DNA from: Actinomadura parmotrematis
GTDB taxonomy: Bacteria; Actinomycetota; Actinomycetes; Streptosporangiales; Streptosporangiaceae
Reading direction: 5' to 3'
Length of the DNA: 64,000 nt
NCBI RefSeq assembly: GCF_019458805.1
Contig: NZ_JAIBOA010000023.1
Coordinates: 1 to 64,000, forward strand
Shown: positions 55,254 to 63,791 of the stretch, piece by piece
How the letters are laid out: the number at the start of each line of letters is the position of its first letter
How positions within the stretch are numbered: the first letter of the stretch is position 1
Position numbers and translations under genes: made by a program
Notes under the pieces: model-generated
Seen by the model: only the letters and a program-made list of their open reading frames with translations
Told to the model about the DNA's origin: nothing
Database searches by the model: none

Positions 55254-56185
55254 GGGTGGAAGCTCCTGCGGTAGCCGTGCAGCGTCGTGAAGAACGGGGA
55301 GGGTTCGAGGGCCGGGTCGCCGGTGTAGCCGACCTCCTCGGCGACGGGGGCGAACGGCGAGTACGGCGAGTCCGTCTCCGCCAGGCCCGCGCGCAGGCAG
55401 CGCCGGGCGGCGGCGCCGACCCGCGCCTCGATGTCCAGGCTCTCCCGGAGCGCCTCCTCCGCCTGCGCGGCGTCGAGCTCGACGCCGTAGGCGACGCCGT
55501 CGGCGCGGCGGTAGGGGTGCCCGAGGTACAGGTGGCGCGGGCGGACCTCGTCGAGCAGGTACCGCACGCTCGCGCGGTAGGCGTCCGGGTCCTCGTAGCC
55601 GGGGAACCCGTTCGCGGCGCCGTGGACCTGCACGGCGTCGCCGACGAACACCGACCGCTGCCCGTCGACGACGTAGGCGACCGATCCGGCGGTGTGCCCG
55701 GGGATCGCGTGGACGGACACGTCCACGTCGCCGCCCAGCGAGAGGGTCTCGCCGCCCTTGACCAGCAGCGTCGGCTCCATCTCGCCGGAGATGACGGCCT
55801 CGGCGGCGGCGGTCTGCTTCGCCTCGCCGTCCGGGTCGTTGAGGTAGCCCTGCCGCACGTCCAGGTAGTTCTGGACGTGGGCGCGGCGCGAGCGCAGCAG
55901 CGGCGCGTCGGCCTCGTGGATGACGACCTGCGCGCGGCGCCCGGTGAGCTCCCAGAGGGCGTGCGCGCCGCCGACGTGGTCGATGTGGCCGTGGGTCAGC
56001 AGGATCCAGCGGACGTCCTCGATGCGGCGGCCGAGCGCCGCGAGCGCCGGGGCCATGCCCTCGGCGGGCGAGGACGCGATGCCGGTGTCGACGATCGCGG
56101 GCTCGGGGGCGTCGATGAAGAAGCCGTAGAGGCCGAAGCGGCCCCACGGCGAGACCAGCGGGTGGACCTTCACCTCGTGCGTCAC
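55250..56185 (-). CDS. MBL-fold metallo-hydrolase
   Basis: 311 aa from GTG 56185. The metal site is THGHIDHVGG (H-x-H-x-D-H), then His in PGHTAGS, Asp in FVGDAVQ and His in YLGHPY. This is the lactonase/thioesterase/glyoxalase II-type layout with two metal ions. It is 5 bp after the esterase gene and overlaps the CocE-type gene by 4 nt. In this operon a lactonase or thioesterase role is plausible, not proven. Confidence 0.88.
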   Translation of the reverse strand: MTHEVKVHPLVSPWGRFGLYGFFIDAPEPAIVDTGIASSPAEGMAPALAALGRRIEDVRWILLTHGHIDHVGGAHALWELTGRRAQVVIHEADAPLLRSRRAHVQNYLDVRQGYLNDPDGEAKQTAAAEAVISGEMEPTLLVKGGETLSLGGDVDVSVHAIPGHTAGSVAYVVDGQRSVFVGDAVQVHGAANGFPGYEDPDAYRASVRYLLDEVRPRHLYLGHPYRRADGVAYGVELDAAQAEEALRESLDIEARVGAAARRCLRAGLAETDSPYSPFAPVAEEVGYTGDPALEPSPFFTTLHGYRRSFHP

Positions 56186-56190
56186 GGTGC

Positions 56191-57114
56191 TCAGCGCCCC
56201 TTCAGGAAGTCGCGCGTCTCCTCGAAGGCGCGGTGGTACTCGGGCAGCCAGGAGAAGTGCTGCACGAACCCGTGCCCGGCGCCCGCGTACCGGCTGACGG
56301 TCGCGTCGACGCCCGCCTCCTTCAGGCGCGCGCCGTAGAGCTCGCCCTCGTCGCGCAGCGGGTCGTGCTCCGCCGTGACGATCAGCGCGGGGGGCAGCCC
56401 GGCCAGGTCGGCCCGCTTGATCGGCGAGACGAGCGGGTCGGCGGGGTCGGCGCCGCCGTCCAGGTAGAAGGCGTTGAAGGGCGCGAGCCCGGCCGTCTCC
56501 AGCCCGTAGCCCGCGGCGTTCTCGCGCAGCGAGGCGTAGCGGCCGGTGTCGAAGTCCAGGTCGAGGGAGGGGTAGTAGAGGACCTGGTGGGTGATCCGGT
56601 CGAAGCCGTCGTCGCGGGCGAGGGCGGTGACGGCGGCGGCGTAGGTGCCGCCCGAGCTGTCGCCGGCGACGGCGAGGGTCGCGCCGTCCCAGCCGAGGCC
56701 CGCGCCGTCGCCGGCGGCCCAGCGGACGACGCCGTAGCAGTCGGTCAGCCCGGCGGGGAAGGCGTTCTCGGGCGCCAGCCGGTACCCGACGGACACGACC
56801 TTGAGGCCGGTCTCCCGGGCCAGCGACCGCGCGATGTGGTCGTGGGTGTTCAGGCTCCCGAGGAAGAACGCGCCGCCGTGGATGTAGACCAGCAGGCCGT
56901 GCGCGGGGGCCGCGTCCGGGGTGTAGATCCGCACGGGGACGTCGCCGTGCGCGGTCCGCGCGGTCGCGTCCTCGACGGCGTGCACGGGCAGGCGTTCGGC
57001 CGGCGGCGGGACCTGCGCCTCCTCGCCGGCGCGCAGGGCGGCCGGGTCGAGCGGGCCGTCCGGCGGCGCGGGCAGCGCGGCGAGGACCTCGGCGATCTTC
57101 GGATGGAGGGCCAT
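56191..57114 (-). CDS. Alpha/beta hydrolase fold-3 esterase (hormone-sensitive-lipase family)
   Basis: 307 aa from ATG 57114. The oxyanion-hole HGGAFFLG, the nucleophile AGDSSGG, the acid Asp in EHDPLRDEG and the His in GAGHGFV mark the family. It hydrolyses short-chain or bulky carboxylic esters in the cytoplasm. It lies 5 bp from both neighbours, within the six-gene unit. Confidence 0.92.
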   Translation of the reverse strand: MALHPKIAEVLAALPAPPDGPLDPAALRAGEEAQVPPPAERLPVHAVEDATARTAHGDVPVRIYTPDAAPAHGLLVYIHGGAFFLGSLNTHDHIARSLARETGLKVVSVGYRLAPENAFPAGLTDCYGVVRWAAGDGAGLGWDGATLAVAGDSSGGTYAAAVTALARDDGFDRITHQVLYYPSLDLDFDTGRYASLRENAAGYGLETAGLAPFNAFYLDGGADPADPLVSPIKRADLAGLPPALIVTAEHDPLRDEGELYGARLKEAGVDATVSRYAGAGHGFVQHFSWLPEYHRAFEETRDFLKGR

Positions 57115-57119
57115 GGCGC

Positions 57120-58247
57120 TCAGCCCTCCTGACCGGCGGCGGCGGGCTTCTGGCCGGGGAAGACGTCGTCGACCTTCTCGGCGTCCCACGACTGGCGGGA
57201 GATGCGCTGGAGCTCGTCGGTGACGGGCTTGCGGGTCGCCTGGTAGAGGGCGAGCGCCTCCTTGACCGAGTCCGCGCGCAGCAGCGCGTCGGCGAGGCCG
57301 CCGGCGTCCTGGACGGCCTGGTTGGCGCCCTGGCCCTGGTGGTGGAGCATGGCGTGGGCGGCGTCGCCGAGCAGCGCGACCGAGGCGGTGTGCCAGGTGT
57401 CGACGGGGTCGATGTCGAAGACGGCGCGGCTGGTCACGGTGTCCATGTCCAGGTCGCGGGTGATGTCGACGAGGCGCTCGTCGAAGCCGTCCATCATCGC
57501 CACGAGGTCGTCGCGGCTGACGTCGGGCGCCCAGGAGTCGTCGCCGGACAGCGCGGTGATGTCGTAGGACACCTGGCCGCGGTGGCGGAGCGGCAGGAAG
57601 TAGACCTTCGTGCCCTTGTCGTCGAGGTACATCCGCAGGTTGTCGTCGACGCAGAGGCCGTAGGCGTCGTCCATGGAGATCACGGCGCGGTAGGCGTGCT
57701 CGCCGGAGAACACCGGCTCCTTGTCGGTGAAGAGCCGCTGCCGCACCAGCGAGCGGATGCCGTCGGCGCCGATCACCAGGTCGGCGGTGACCTGCGTCCC
57801 GTCCGCGAAGGTGACGGTGGACCGGTCGCCCCCGTCGGTGATCGACTCCAGCCGGTGGCCGAGGTGGACGCTGCCGGCGGGCAGCACCTTCAGGAAGGTG
57901 TCGATGAAGTCGCCGCGGTGGATGAACCGGGTGTGGTTCGGCCGGGCGTAGTCGTGGACGCCCGGCCACTCCTCGGTCATGATGGGCTCGCCGGTGGCGG
58001 TGAGGATCTGGAAGTTGTCGCTCGGCGAGCTCACCGCCGCCATGGCGTCGAAGATCCCCCAGTCGCGGAACAGCTCCAGGGTCTGCGGGCGCAGGCCGAT
58101 GCCGGCGCCGACCGAGCGGATCCGGGTGGCCTGCTCGTAGACGTGGACGTTCGCGCCGAGCAGCGTGAGCGCCTTGGTCGCGGCGGCGCCGCCGTACCCC
58201 GCGCCGATGATCGCGATGTCCAGGTTCTTGAGGTCTGCGGTCTTCAT
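57120..58247 (-). CDS. FAD-dependent aromatic/ring monooxygenase (PHBH fold)
   Basis: 375 aa from ATG 58247. The three FAD motifs are GAGYGGAAATKAL, the DG motif VIGADGIRSLVR and the GD motif LLGDAAHAMLHHQGQGANQAVQDA. Members such as 3-hydroxybenzoate 6-hydroxylase hydroxylate phenolic or ring acids with NAD(P)H. It lacks the C-terminal thioredoxin-like domain of larger relatives. Next to esterases and phosphotriesterase-like proteins it likely adds oxygen ahead of hydrolysis. Confidence 0.91.
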   Translation of the reverse strand: MKTADLKNLDIAIIGAGYGGAAATKALTLLGANVHVYEQATRIRSVGAGIGLRPQTLELFRDWGIFDAMAAVSSPSDNFQILTATGEPIMTEEWPGVHDYARPNHTRFIHRGDFIDTFLKVLPAGSVHLGHRLESITDGGDRSTVTFADGTQVTADLVIGADGIRSLVRQRLFTDKEPVFSGEHAYRAVISMDDAYGLCVDDNLRMYLDDKGTKVYFLPLRHRGQVSYDITALSGDDSWAPDVSRDDLVAMMDGFDERLVDITRDLDMDTVTSRAVFDIDPVDTWHTASVALLGDAAHAMLHHQGQGANQAVQDAGGLADALLRADSVKEALALYQATRKPVTDELQRISRQSWDAEKVDDVFPGQKPAAAGQEG

Positions 58248-58305
58248 GGTTCTTCGTTCTTCCGGGACGGGCGCAGGGCTGCGCCGGCGGGATGCGGGGG
58301 CGGGG

Positions 58306-59259
58306 TCAGTCCTGGATCGTCAGGAAGCCGGCCGGGTTGTCGTGGAGGAGGCGGGTGAGGGTCGCCTCGTCCAGGCCGGCCGCGCGCAGGTCCGGGATGA
58401 GGTCGTCGAAGATGTAGTTCACGGTGTGGCCCTTGACGCCGGGCCAGCCGAGCGGGGAGCAGTTGGCGTCGGCCGACACCAGCGCCTGGTCGAGGAAGCC
58501 CTTGCCGACGAAGCCCAGGAAGTGGTCGAGGCGCTCCTTGCGGGGCCGCGCCCAGAACGGCGGGTCCTCCAGCTCGGTCTCGTAGCCGAAGGTGTCGAAA
58601 CCGATGCGGCCGCCCTGCTCGGCGATCCACACGTCGGGGGTGTTGGGGGCGTTGACGCCGTCGTCGGCGTGCCCGAACAGCACCCGGTGCAGCGGCAGGC
58701 CCTCCTCGGCGAAGATCGCGACGGCGGGCTCGGGGTCGATCGCCAGGTGCGTCAGGATCGGCACGCCGGTGGTGACGGCGGCGCGGGCGGCGGCCCGGTA
58801 GATGCGCTTGTCCAGCTCGGTCATGCGGCCGCCGCGGCTGACGCCGACTTTGATGACGCCGGCGCGCGCGCCGGTCCCGCCGATCCCGACGGTGATCTCG
58901 TGGACGAACTGGCGGGCCAGGTAGTCCACGCCCGCCCGCTCGAAGAACGGCAGCGCGGTGTCGCCGCCGACGAAGCCGGTGCAGGCGACGATGTGGACGC
59001 CGGTCTTGGCCGACAGCGACCGGTAGTAGTCGACGTCGCGGCCGTTGCAGATGCCGGTGACGTCGACGAACGTCCCGCCGCCCCGCTCGTGGAAGCGGCG
59101 CAGCTTGGGGACGGTCTCGGCGTAGCGCTCCTCGGGCGTCTTCCACCAGGTGGCGTCCAGCTCCGAGCCGGGCATCCCGTACCCGATGTGCTCGTGGACG
59201 GCGACGATCCCGAGCTCTTCCGCCGGGACCGGCCCGAGCACGGTGTTCACCCTTGACAT
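58306..59259 (-). CDS. Phosphotriesterase-family metallo-hydrolase with complete metal site
   Basis: 317 aa from ATG 59259. The binuclear site is complete: H22 and H24 (VAVHEHIG), K137 (GVIKVG, carboxylated Lys in relatives), H171 (ILTHLAID), H197 (FGHADD) and D264 (VSADAN). Family members are lactonases, phosphotriesterases or amidohydrolases. It shares its start (VNTVLGPV-x2-E/D-x-LG-x-VAVHE) with the next gene, a paralogue with a degraded site. Given the operon, lactone cleavage is more likely than organophosphate hydrolysis. Confidence 0.92.
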   Translation of the reverse strand: MSRVNTVLGPVPAEELGIVAVHEHIGYGMPGSELDATWWKTPEERYAETVPKLRRFHERGGGTFVDVTGICNGRDVDYYRSLSAKTGVHIVACTGFVGGDTALPFFERAGVDYLARQFVHEITVGIGGTGARAGVIKVGVSRGGRMTELDKRIYRAAARAAVTTGVPILTHLAIDPEPAVAIFAEEGLPLHRVLFGHADDGVNAPNTPDVWIAEQGGRIGFDTFGYETELEDPPFWARPRKERLDHFLGFVGKGFLDQALVSADANCSPLGWPGVKGHTVNYIFDDLIPDLRAAGLDEATLTRLLHDNPAGFLTIQD

Positions 59260-59299
59260 GGTTCGTACTCCCCTTCGGAGAAGGTCAGCGCGGCGAAGG

Positions 59300-60289
59300 T
59301 CAGCGCAGCGTCAGCAGGTCGCGCGGGTTGTCGGCGAGGATGCGCCGCACGTCGCGGCCGGCCAGGCCGAGGGACTCCAGCAGCGGCACGAACGCCGTGA
59401 GGACGTGCCCGAAGGGCAGGTCGTAGGCGGGGTGGCCCTTGGCGACGCCAATGGCGTTGCCCGACAGCAGGACGCGGTCACCGTGGCCGGCCCGCACCAG
59501 GTCGAGGACGAGGGCGGCGCGCTCGCGGTCGGTGATGTGGGCGCCGTCGTCGTTCAGGCCGACGTGGTCGAGCGCGACGTAGGCGCCGCGGCGGGCGACC
59601 TCGGCGGGGGCGCCGGCGGCGACGGCGTCCTTGCGGTCCAGGCCGCCGACGACGACGCGGTCGGCGGCGAGGCCCTCGTCCAGGACGACGTCCAGGTCGT
59701 GCGCGGCGTCGGCGCCGTAGCGGATCGAGACCGGCACGCCGGTGGCGAGCGCGGTGCGGGCCGCGCCGCGGAACAGGCTCTCCTCGGTCGCGGTCATGCC
59801 GCCGGTGGCGGCGGCGGTGGCGACGAGGCCGGCGGGGGCGCGCCGCTCCAGGCGGGGGATCACCATGCCCTCGGTGATCTCCTTGGTGAACAGGGCCGCG
59901 AACTTGTCGGCGGGCCACGGCGTCGGCGGGTTGGTCTGCGGCGTCAGGAAGTAGCCGCCGAGCAGCTCCTCGGGCCCCATGCCGGTGGAGGCGACGATGT
60001 GCACCCCGGTGGAGCGCGACAGCGCCTCGTACAGCCGCAGGTCCCGGCCGTGGAACATGCCGGTGCTGTCGACGATCGTCTTCCCGCCCTGGTCGCGGAA
60101 CGCGGCGAGCTTGCCCGCCAGCGTCGCGAAGATCTCGGCGCGGTCCAGCGTGACGTCGTGGCCGTGCTCGGCGCCCGGCAGCACCGACAGCAGCGCCTCG
60201 TGGACGGCGACGACGCCGAGGTCGTCCGCCGCGACGGGGCCCAGCACCGTGTTGACGACGCCGCCTCCGGCGGCCGGCGCATCCGTCAT
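59300..60289 (-). CDS. Phosphotriesterase-family paralogue that has lost most metal ligands
   Basis: 329 aa from ATG 60289 with a GGAAAGGAAG box. The start and fold match the neighbour gene, but aligning the six metal ligands shows only the first kept: H30 (VAVHEA), then A32 for the second His, A157 for Lys, R190 and G216 for the next two His, N278 for Asp. No frameshift is seen, and the reading frame is intact. It is probably a non-catalytic partner or has a new activity. It is first in the six-gene operon, 374 bp from the divergent TetR gene. Confidence 0.88.
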   Translation of the reverse strand: MTDAPAAGGGVVNTVLGPVAADDLGVVAVHEALLSVLPGAEHGHDVTLDRAEIFATLAGKLAAFRDQGGKTIVDSTGMFHGRDLRLYEALSRSTGVHIVASTGMGPEELLGGYFLTPQTNPPTPWPADKFAALFTKEITEGMVIPRLERRAPAGLVATAAATGGMTATEESLFRGAARTALATGVPVSIRYGADAAHDLDVVLDEGLAADRVVVGGLDRKDAVAAGAPAEVARRGAYVALDHVGLNDDGAHITDRERAALVLDLVRAGHGDRVLLSGNAIGVAKGHPAYDLPFGHVLTAFVPLLESLGLAGRDVRRILADNPRDLLTLR

Positions 60290-60663
60290 GGGCACTTCCT
60301 TTCCAGCTCGGCGGGGGCGGCGGCACGCGACTGTGACCCGCCCCACGTGAAGCGTGTCACTTATTCTTACAGCATGTCAAGTAAATGACGTGCGCGTAAA
60401 TTTCGCTTCCTGTCTATACGAAGTAGGTCGATGGCCTGCTCAGGGCCGGTGGCGGCCCGGCCGCCGGAACGCGGCGGCCCCGATACCGAAGGAGGTTCGG
60501 GAGGGTGCGGTGATCGTCGCGCGGGTGGGTCGCGACGGCCGCGATCGCCTCCGGGATGTGCAAGGCGTCACATGGATTTACGGAACGTCAAATATCCGTG
60601 CGCGTTGTGTCCGGAGTACGCGCCGCGCCCGGCGGGCGGGCGCCGTGCTCTACGCTTGCCGGC
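60290..60663. promoter_or_regulatory. Divergent control region with two copies of a TTAC-N6-TCAA motif
   Basis: TTACAGCATGTCAA (60367-60380) and TTACGGAACGTCAA (60578-60591) share 11 of 14 bases and flank the ends of this region, near the phosphotriesterase paralogue and the TetR gene respectively. On the reverse strand the first contains TTGACA, a possible -35 for the leftward operon. The arrangement suits autoregulation by the TetR protein at 60664. The remainder of the stretch holds no gene that I can support. Confidence 0.5.
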
Positions 60664-61278
60664 ATGGCGACGCTCCGTGAGGCACAGAAGGAGATGACGC
60701 GCAAGCTCCTGCTGGACGCCGGCCTGGCCCTGTTCGTCTCGAAGGGCTACGCGTCGACCAAGGTCGACGACATCGCGTCGGCGGCGGGGACGACGCGGGT
60801 CACCTTCTACGCCTACTTCCCCTCCAAGGTCGAGCTGATGAAGGCGCTCATCTCCGAGCGGCTGAACGACGCGCTGGACCGCGTCCCCTCCGCCGAGCAC
60901 GGCTCGACCGAGCGCGAGCTCGTCGCCGTCGTCGAGGACGGCTCGCCCGCCCGGATCCGCGCCTGGCTCGCCGCGACCGCGGAGCGCTGGCCGGTGATCG
61001 GCCCCTACACCAAGGCCGCCTTCGAGGCCGCGGCCGTCGACCCCGAGATCCGCGTCCTGCTGGACGCCTGGCTGGACGAGTCCATCGGCGACATCCGCGA
61101 GGGCCTCGACCGGGCGGACCGGTTCCCGGCCGGCACCCGGCACTTCCGCAGCGTCATCGCGATGACCGAGCTCGACCACGTCGCCCGGCACTGGACGCCC
61201 GGCCACTGGGGCGTGGAGCGCGAGGCGATGCTGGACGTCCTCACCGAGAGCTGGCACGGCACGATCGGCCACCGCTGA
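60664..61278 (+). CDS. TetR-family transcriptional regulator
   Basis: 204 aa from ATG 60664. The N-terminal HTH domain is at residues ~10-55 (LLLDAGLALFVSKGYASTKVDDIASAAGTTRVTFYAYFPSK, conserved), followed by a helical ligand domain. It is divergent from the six-gene hydrolase/monooxygenase operon and likely represses it until a substrate binds. Upstream in-frame starts would extend into the control region without a ribosome site. A 34-nt hairpin follows. Confidence 0.92.
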   Translation: MATLREAQKEMTRKLLLDAGLALFVSKGYASTKVDDIASAAGTTRVTFYAYFPSKVELMKALISERLNDALDRVPSAEHGSTERELVAVVEDGSPARIRAWLAATAERWPVIGPYTKAAFEAAAVDPEIRVLLDAWLDESIGDIREGLDRADRFPAGTRHFRSVIAMTELDHVARHWTPGHWGVEREAMLDVLTESWHGTIGHR

Positions 61279-61363
61279 CCCCGGCGCGCGGCCGGCATCG
61301 GCACGCTCGCGGGCGTGGACGTCGGCAAGGCCGGCCCGGGGACCGCCGGCCCCGGAAACGACG

Positions 61364-61397
61364 ACAGCGACGGCTTCCCGGGGAAGGCCGTCGCTGT
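61364..61397. terminator. Hairpin terminator between TetR gene and tRNA
   Basis: ACAGCGACGGC pairs with GCCGTCGCTGT (11 bp), with inner TTCC/GGAA pairing, between the TetR gene and the 3' end of the tRNA, so it may end both transcripts. Confidence 0.75.
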
Positions 61398-61406
61398 GCT
61401 GTGCGG

Positions 61407-61479
61407 TGCGCCGTCAGGGACTTGAACCCCGAACCCGCGGATTAAGAGTCCGCTGCTCTGCCAATTGAGCTAACGGCGC
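61407..61479 (-). tRNA. trnK: tRNA-Lys, anticodon CTT
   Basis: Reverse-strand gene of 73 nt. The acceptor stem GCGCCGT (61473-61479) pairs with ACGGCGC (61408-61414), and the discriminator is A. The anticodon arm is GCGGA-CTCTTAA-TCCGC, giving anticodon CTT (reads AAG, Lys). The D-arm contains AGCTCAATTGGCAGAGC and the T-arm TTCAAGT. CCA is not encoded. All arms pair well. Confidence 0.97.
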
Positions 61480-61608
61480 GTGCCGGCGGGGGTGCCCGTC
61501 CGGCACCTGAACTTTACCAGGTCGCGGGCGTGGCGGCGCCGTCGGCGGGGCGGGCCGGTCGATTCGTGATGATCCGGTGCTTTTCAGGGGCGGGGCGGAT
61601 CCGGTCGT

Positions 61609-62967
61609 ATGGGGCGCATGATCACCGCGAGCCTTCCGCGCTCGGTGCGCCTCGGTTACGGGGCGGGCTCGTTCTGCGCCGGGACCTTCAACAGCGTGCC
61701 CGGCCTGCTGCTGCTCTACTACATGACCAACACGCTCGGGACGCCCGCGTGGGCCGCCGGGCTCGCGGTGTTCCTGCCGAAGCCCTGGGACCTGGTGGTC
61801 GGTCCGCTGGTCGGGCGGCTGTCGGACCGGTCGGCGTCGCGGCGGCCCTGGCTGCTCGCCGGGGCGGTGCTGCTGCCGGGGCTGTTCGTGCTGCTGTTCG
61901 CCGGGACGCCGCTGCGCGGCACGGCCGCCGCCGTCTACGTCGGGGTGTGCTTCCTGCTGACGTCGTCGGTGTTCGCGCTGTTCGAGGTGCCCTACAAGGC
62001 GATGCCCGCCGAGATGACCTCCGACTACCACGAGCAGTCGTCGCTGCTGACGTGGCGGATGGTGTTCCTCGGCCTGGCGACGCTGCTGGCGGGCGGCCTC
62101 GCGCCCGCGCTCGTCAACGTGCACGGCGGCGACCCGACGATCGAGGGCTACCGGCTGATGGGCCTGGTGATCGGCTGCGTGCTGCTCGCCGCCATGCTGG
62201 CGACCTACTTCGGGACGGCGCGGGCGCCCCGGGCGGGCGCCGACGAGGGGACCACGACGCTGCGCGAGCAGTGGCGGGCGGCCCGCGCCAACAAGCCCTA
62301 CCTGCGGCTGACGGTCTTCGGCTCGGTGCAGCTCGCCGCGGTGTCGATGCTGCTGGCCGCCGCGCCCTACCTGGCGGCCTACAGCGTCGGCGACCCCGGC
62401 AGCATCACCACGCTGTTCCTGGCCTTCATCGCCCCCATGCTGATCGCGATGCCCGCCTGGGTGCGGGTGTCGCGCCGCTACGACAAGCGCGGCGCGATGT
62501 TCATCGCCGGGGCGCTGTTCGCCACGGGCGGCCTGCTGTCGCTCGGCATCCCGGCCGGCGGGCAGGTGTGGGCGCACCTGTGCGTCGTGGTGACGGGCGT
62601 CGGGTTCGCCGGGCTGCAGATGCTCCAGTTCTCCATGCTCGCCGACACCCTGCACTACGACGAGCTGCGCACCGGCCGGCGCCGCGCCGGGATGCTGACC
62701 GGCCTCTGGACGGCCGTCGAGGCCGTCATCGGCGGGCTCGGCGGCCTGCTGTACGGGTGGATCCTGAGCGGCGCGGGGTTCGTCCCGTCCGAGCCGGACG
62801 AGCCCGTCGTCCAGCCCGACAGCGCCGTGCACGCCGTCCTCATCGGCGGGACGCTGGTGCCCGCGCTGCTCATGATCCTCGCGCTCGTCCTGGCGCTCCG
62901 CTACCGGCTCACCGCCGATGACCTGGAGCGGCTGCGCGACGCCGCGCACAATGAGGAACGAGCCTAA
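61609..62967 (+). CDS. GPH-family sugar/glycoside cation symporter (MFS)
   Basis: 452 aa from ATG 61609; ATG 61618 is an equally good choice. About twelve hydrophobic helices are visible, with the GPH-type MTNTLGTPAWAAGLAVFLPKPWDLVVGPLVGRLSDRS loop between helices 2 and 3 and MLADTLHYDELRTGRR later. Members carry glycosides, pentosides or hexuronides with H+ or Na+, but many actinobacterial relatives have unknown substrates. It stands after the tRNA and is followed by a DUF427 protein after 10 bp. Confidence 0.85.
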   Translation: MGRMITASLPRSVRLGYGAGSFCAGTFNSVPGLLLLYYMTNTLGTPAWAAGLAVFLPKPWDLVVGPLVGRLSDRSASRRPWLLAGAVLLPGLFVLLFAGTPLRGTAAAVYVGVCFLLTSSVFALFEVPYKAMPAEMTSDYHEQSSLLTWRMVFLGLATLLAGGLAPALVNVHGGDPTIEGYRLMGLVIGCVLLAAMLATYFGTARAPRAGADEGTTTLREQWRAARANKPYLRLTVFGSVQLAAVSMLLAAAPYLAAYSVGDPGSITTLFLAFIAPMLIAMPAWVRVSRRYDKRGAMFIAGALFATGGLLSLGIPAGGQVWAHLCVVVTGVGFAGLQMLQFSMLADTLHYDELRTGRRRAGMLTGLWTAVEAVIGGLGGLLYGWILSGAGFVPSEPDEPVVQPDSAVHAVLIGGTLVPALLMILALVLALRYRLTADDLERLRDAAHNEERA

Positions 62968-62977
62968 GGAGACGCCG

Positions 62978-63760
62978 ATGTCGCTGACCATGCCGCCGGG
63001 CCCGCTGTCCGGGCAGCCCGGGGAGAACGTCAACTACCGCATCGAGGGGCCCGCGCACCGCCTGTACGGGCACCCCTTCCCGCGGCGGGTGCGCGCCGAG
63101 TTCGGGGGCGAGACCGTCCTCGACACCGAGCGCGGCCTGTACGTCCACGAGACCGGCCTGCTGCCCGTCCTCTACGTGCCCGAGGACGACGTGCGCGCCG
63201 GCCTGCTGGAGCGCACCGGCCACAGCACCCACTGCCCGTTCAAGGGCGACGCCGCCTACTGGACGGTCCGCGCCGGCGGCCGCACCGCCGAGAACGGCGT
63301 CTGGGGCTACCCCGAGCCGAAGGAGGAGGCCGCCTGGCTGCGCGGGCACCTCGCCTTCTACTGGAAGGCCCTGGACGCCTGGTACGACGAGGACGAGGAG
63401 GTCTTCGGGCACCTGCGCGACCCCTACCACCGGGTGGACGCCCGCGCGTCCTCGCGCGCCGTGGAGGTCGCGCTGGACGGCGAGCCGGTCGCCAAGACCG
63501 GCCGCGCCGTCGTGGTGTCGGAGACGGGCCTGCCGAACCGCCTGTACGTCCCGGCCGCCGACGTCCGCGCCGAGCTGCTGGAGCCGAGCGGGAAGCGGAC
63601 CGTCTGCCCCTACAAGGGCGAGGCGACCTACTGGACGCTGCGGTCCGGCGGCCGGGTCGTCGAGGACGCCGCCTGGTCCTACCCCGACCCGCTGCCCGAC
63701 GCCGCGAAGATCGCCGGGATGCTCTGCTTCGACCACGAGGCGCTGACCGTCCGGACCTGA
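62978..63760 (+). CDS. Protein with two DUF427 domains
   Basis: 260 aa from ATG 62978 with an AAGGAG box. Two DUF427 domains lie in tandem: residues ~40-130 (HCPFKGDAAYWTVRAGG and VWGYPEPKEEAAWLRGHLAFYW) and ~150-255 (VCPYKGEATYWTLRSGG and AWSYPDPLPDAAKIAGMLCFDH). The second matches the single-domain protein at 47946. The domains are predicted small beta-rich folds of unknown function, often near transporters or sulfur/thiol genes; I do not assign a role. It may form an operon with the transporter. Confidence 0.85.
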   Translation: MSLTMPPGPLSGQPGENVNYRIEGPAHRLYGHPFPRRVRAEFGGETVLDTERGLYVHETGLLPVLYVPEDDVRAGLLERTGHSTHCPFKGDAAYWTVRAGGRTAENGVWGYPEPKEEAAWLRGHLAFYWKALDAWYDEDEEVFGHLRDPYHRVDARASSRAVEVALDGEPVAKTGRAVVVSETGLPNRLYVPAADVRAELLEPSGKRTVCPYKGEATYWTLRSGGRVVEDAAWSYPDPLPDAAKIAGMLCFDHEALTVRT

Positions 63761-63791
63761 CGGCCCGGACGGCCCGCGGGCGCCGGCGCGA

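Noticed and set aside
61407..61479. tRNA-Lys as an integration site for a catabolic island
   Set aside because: The catabolic region is on its 3' side, but I see no integrase, no attachment-site repeat of the tRNA end and no mobile element in the window.
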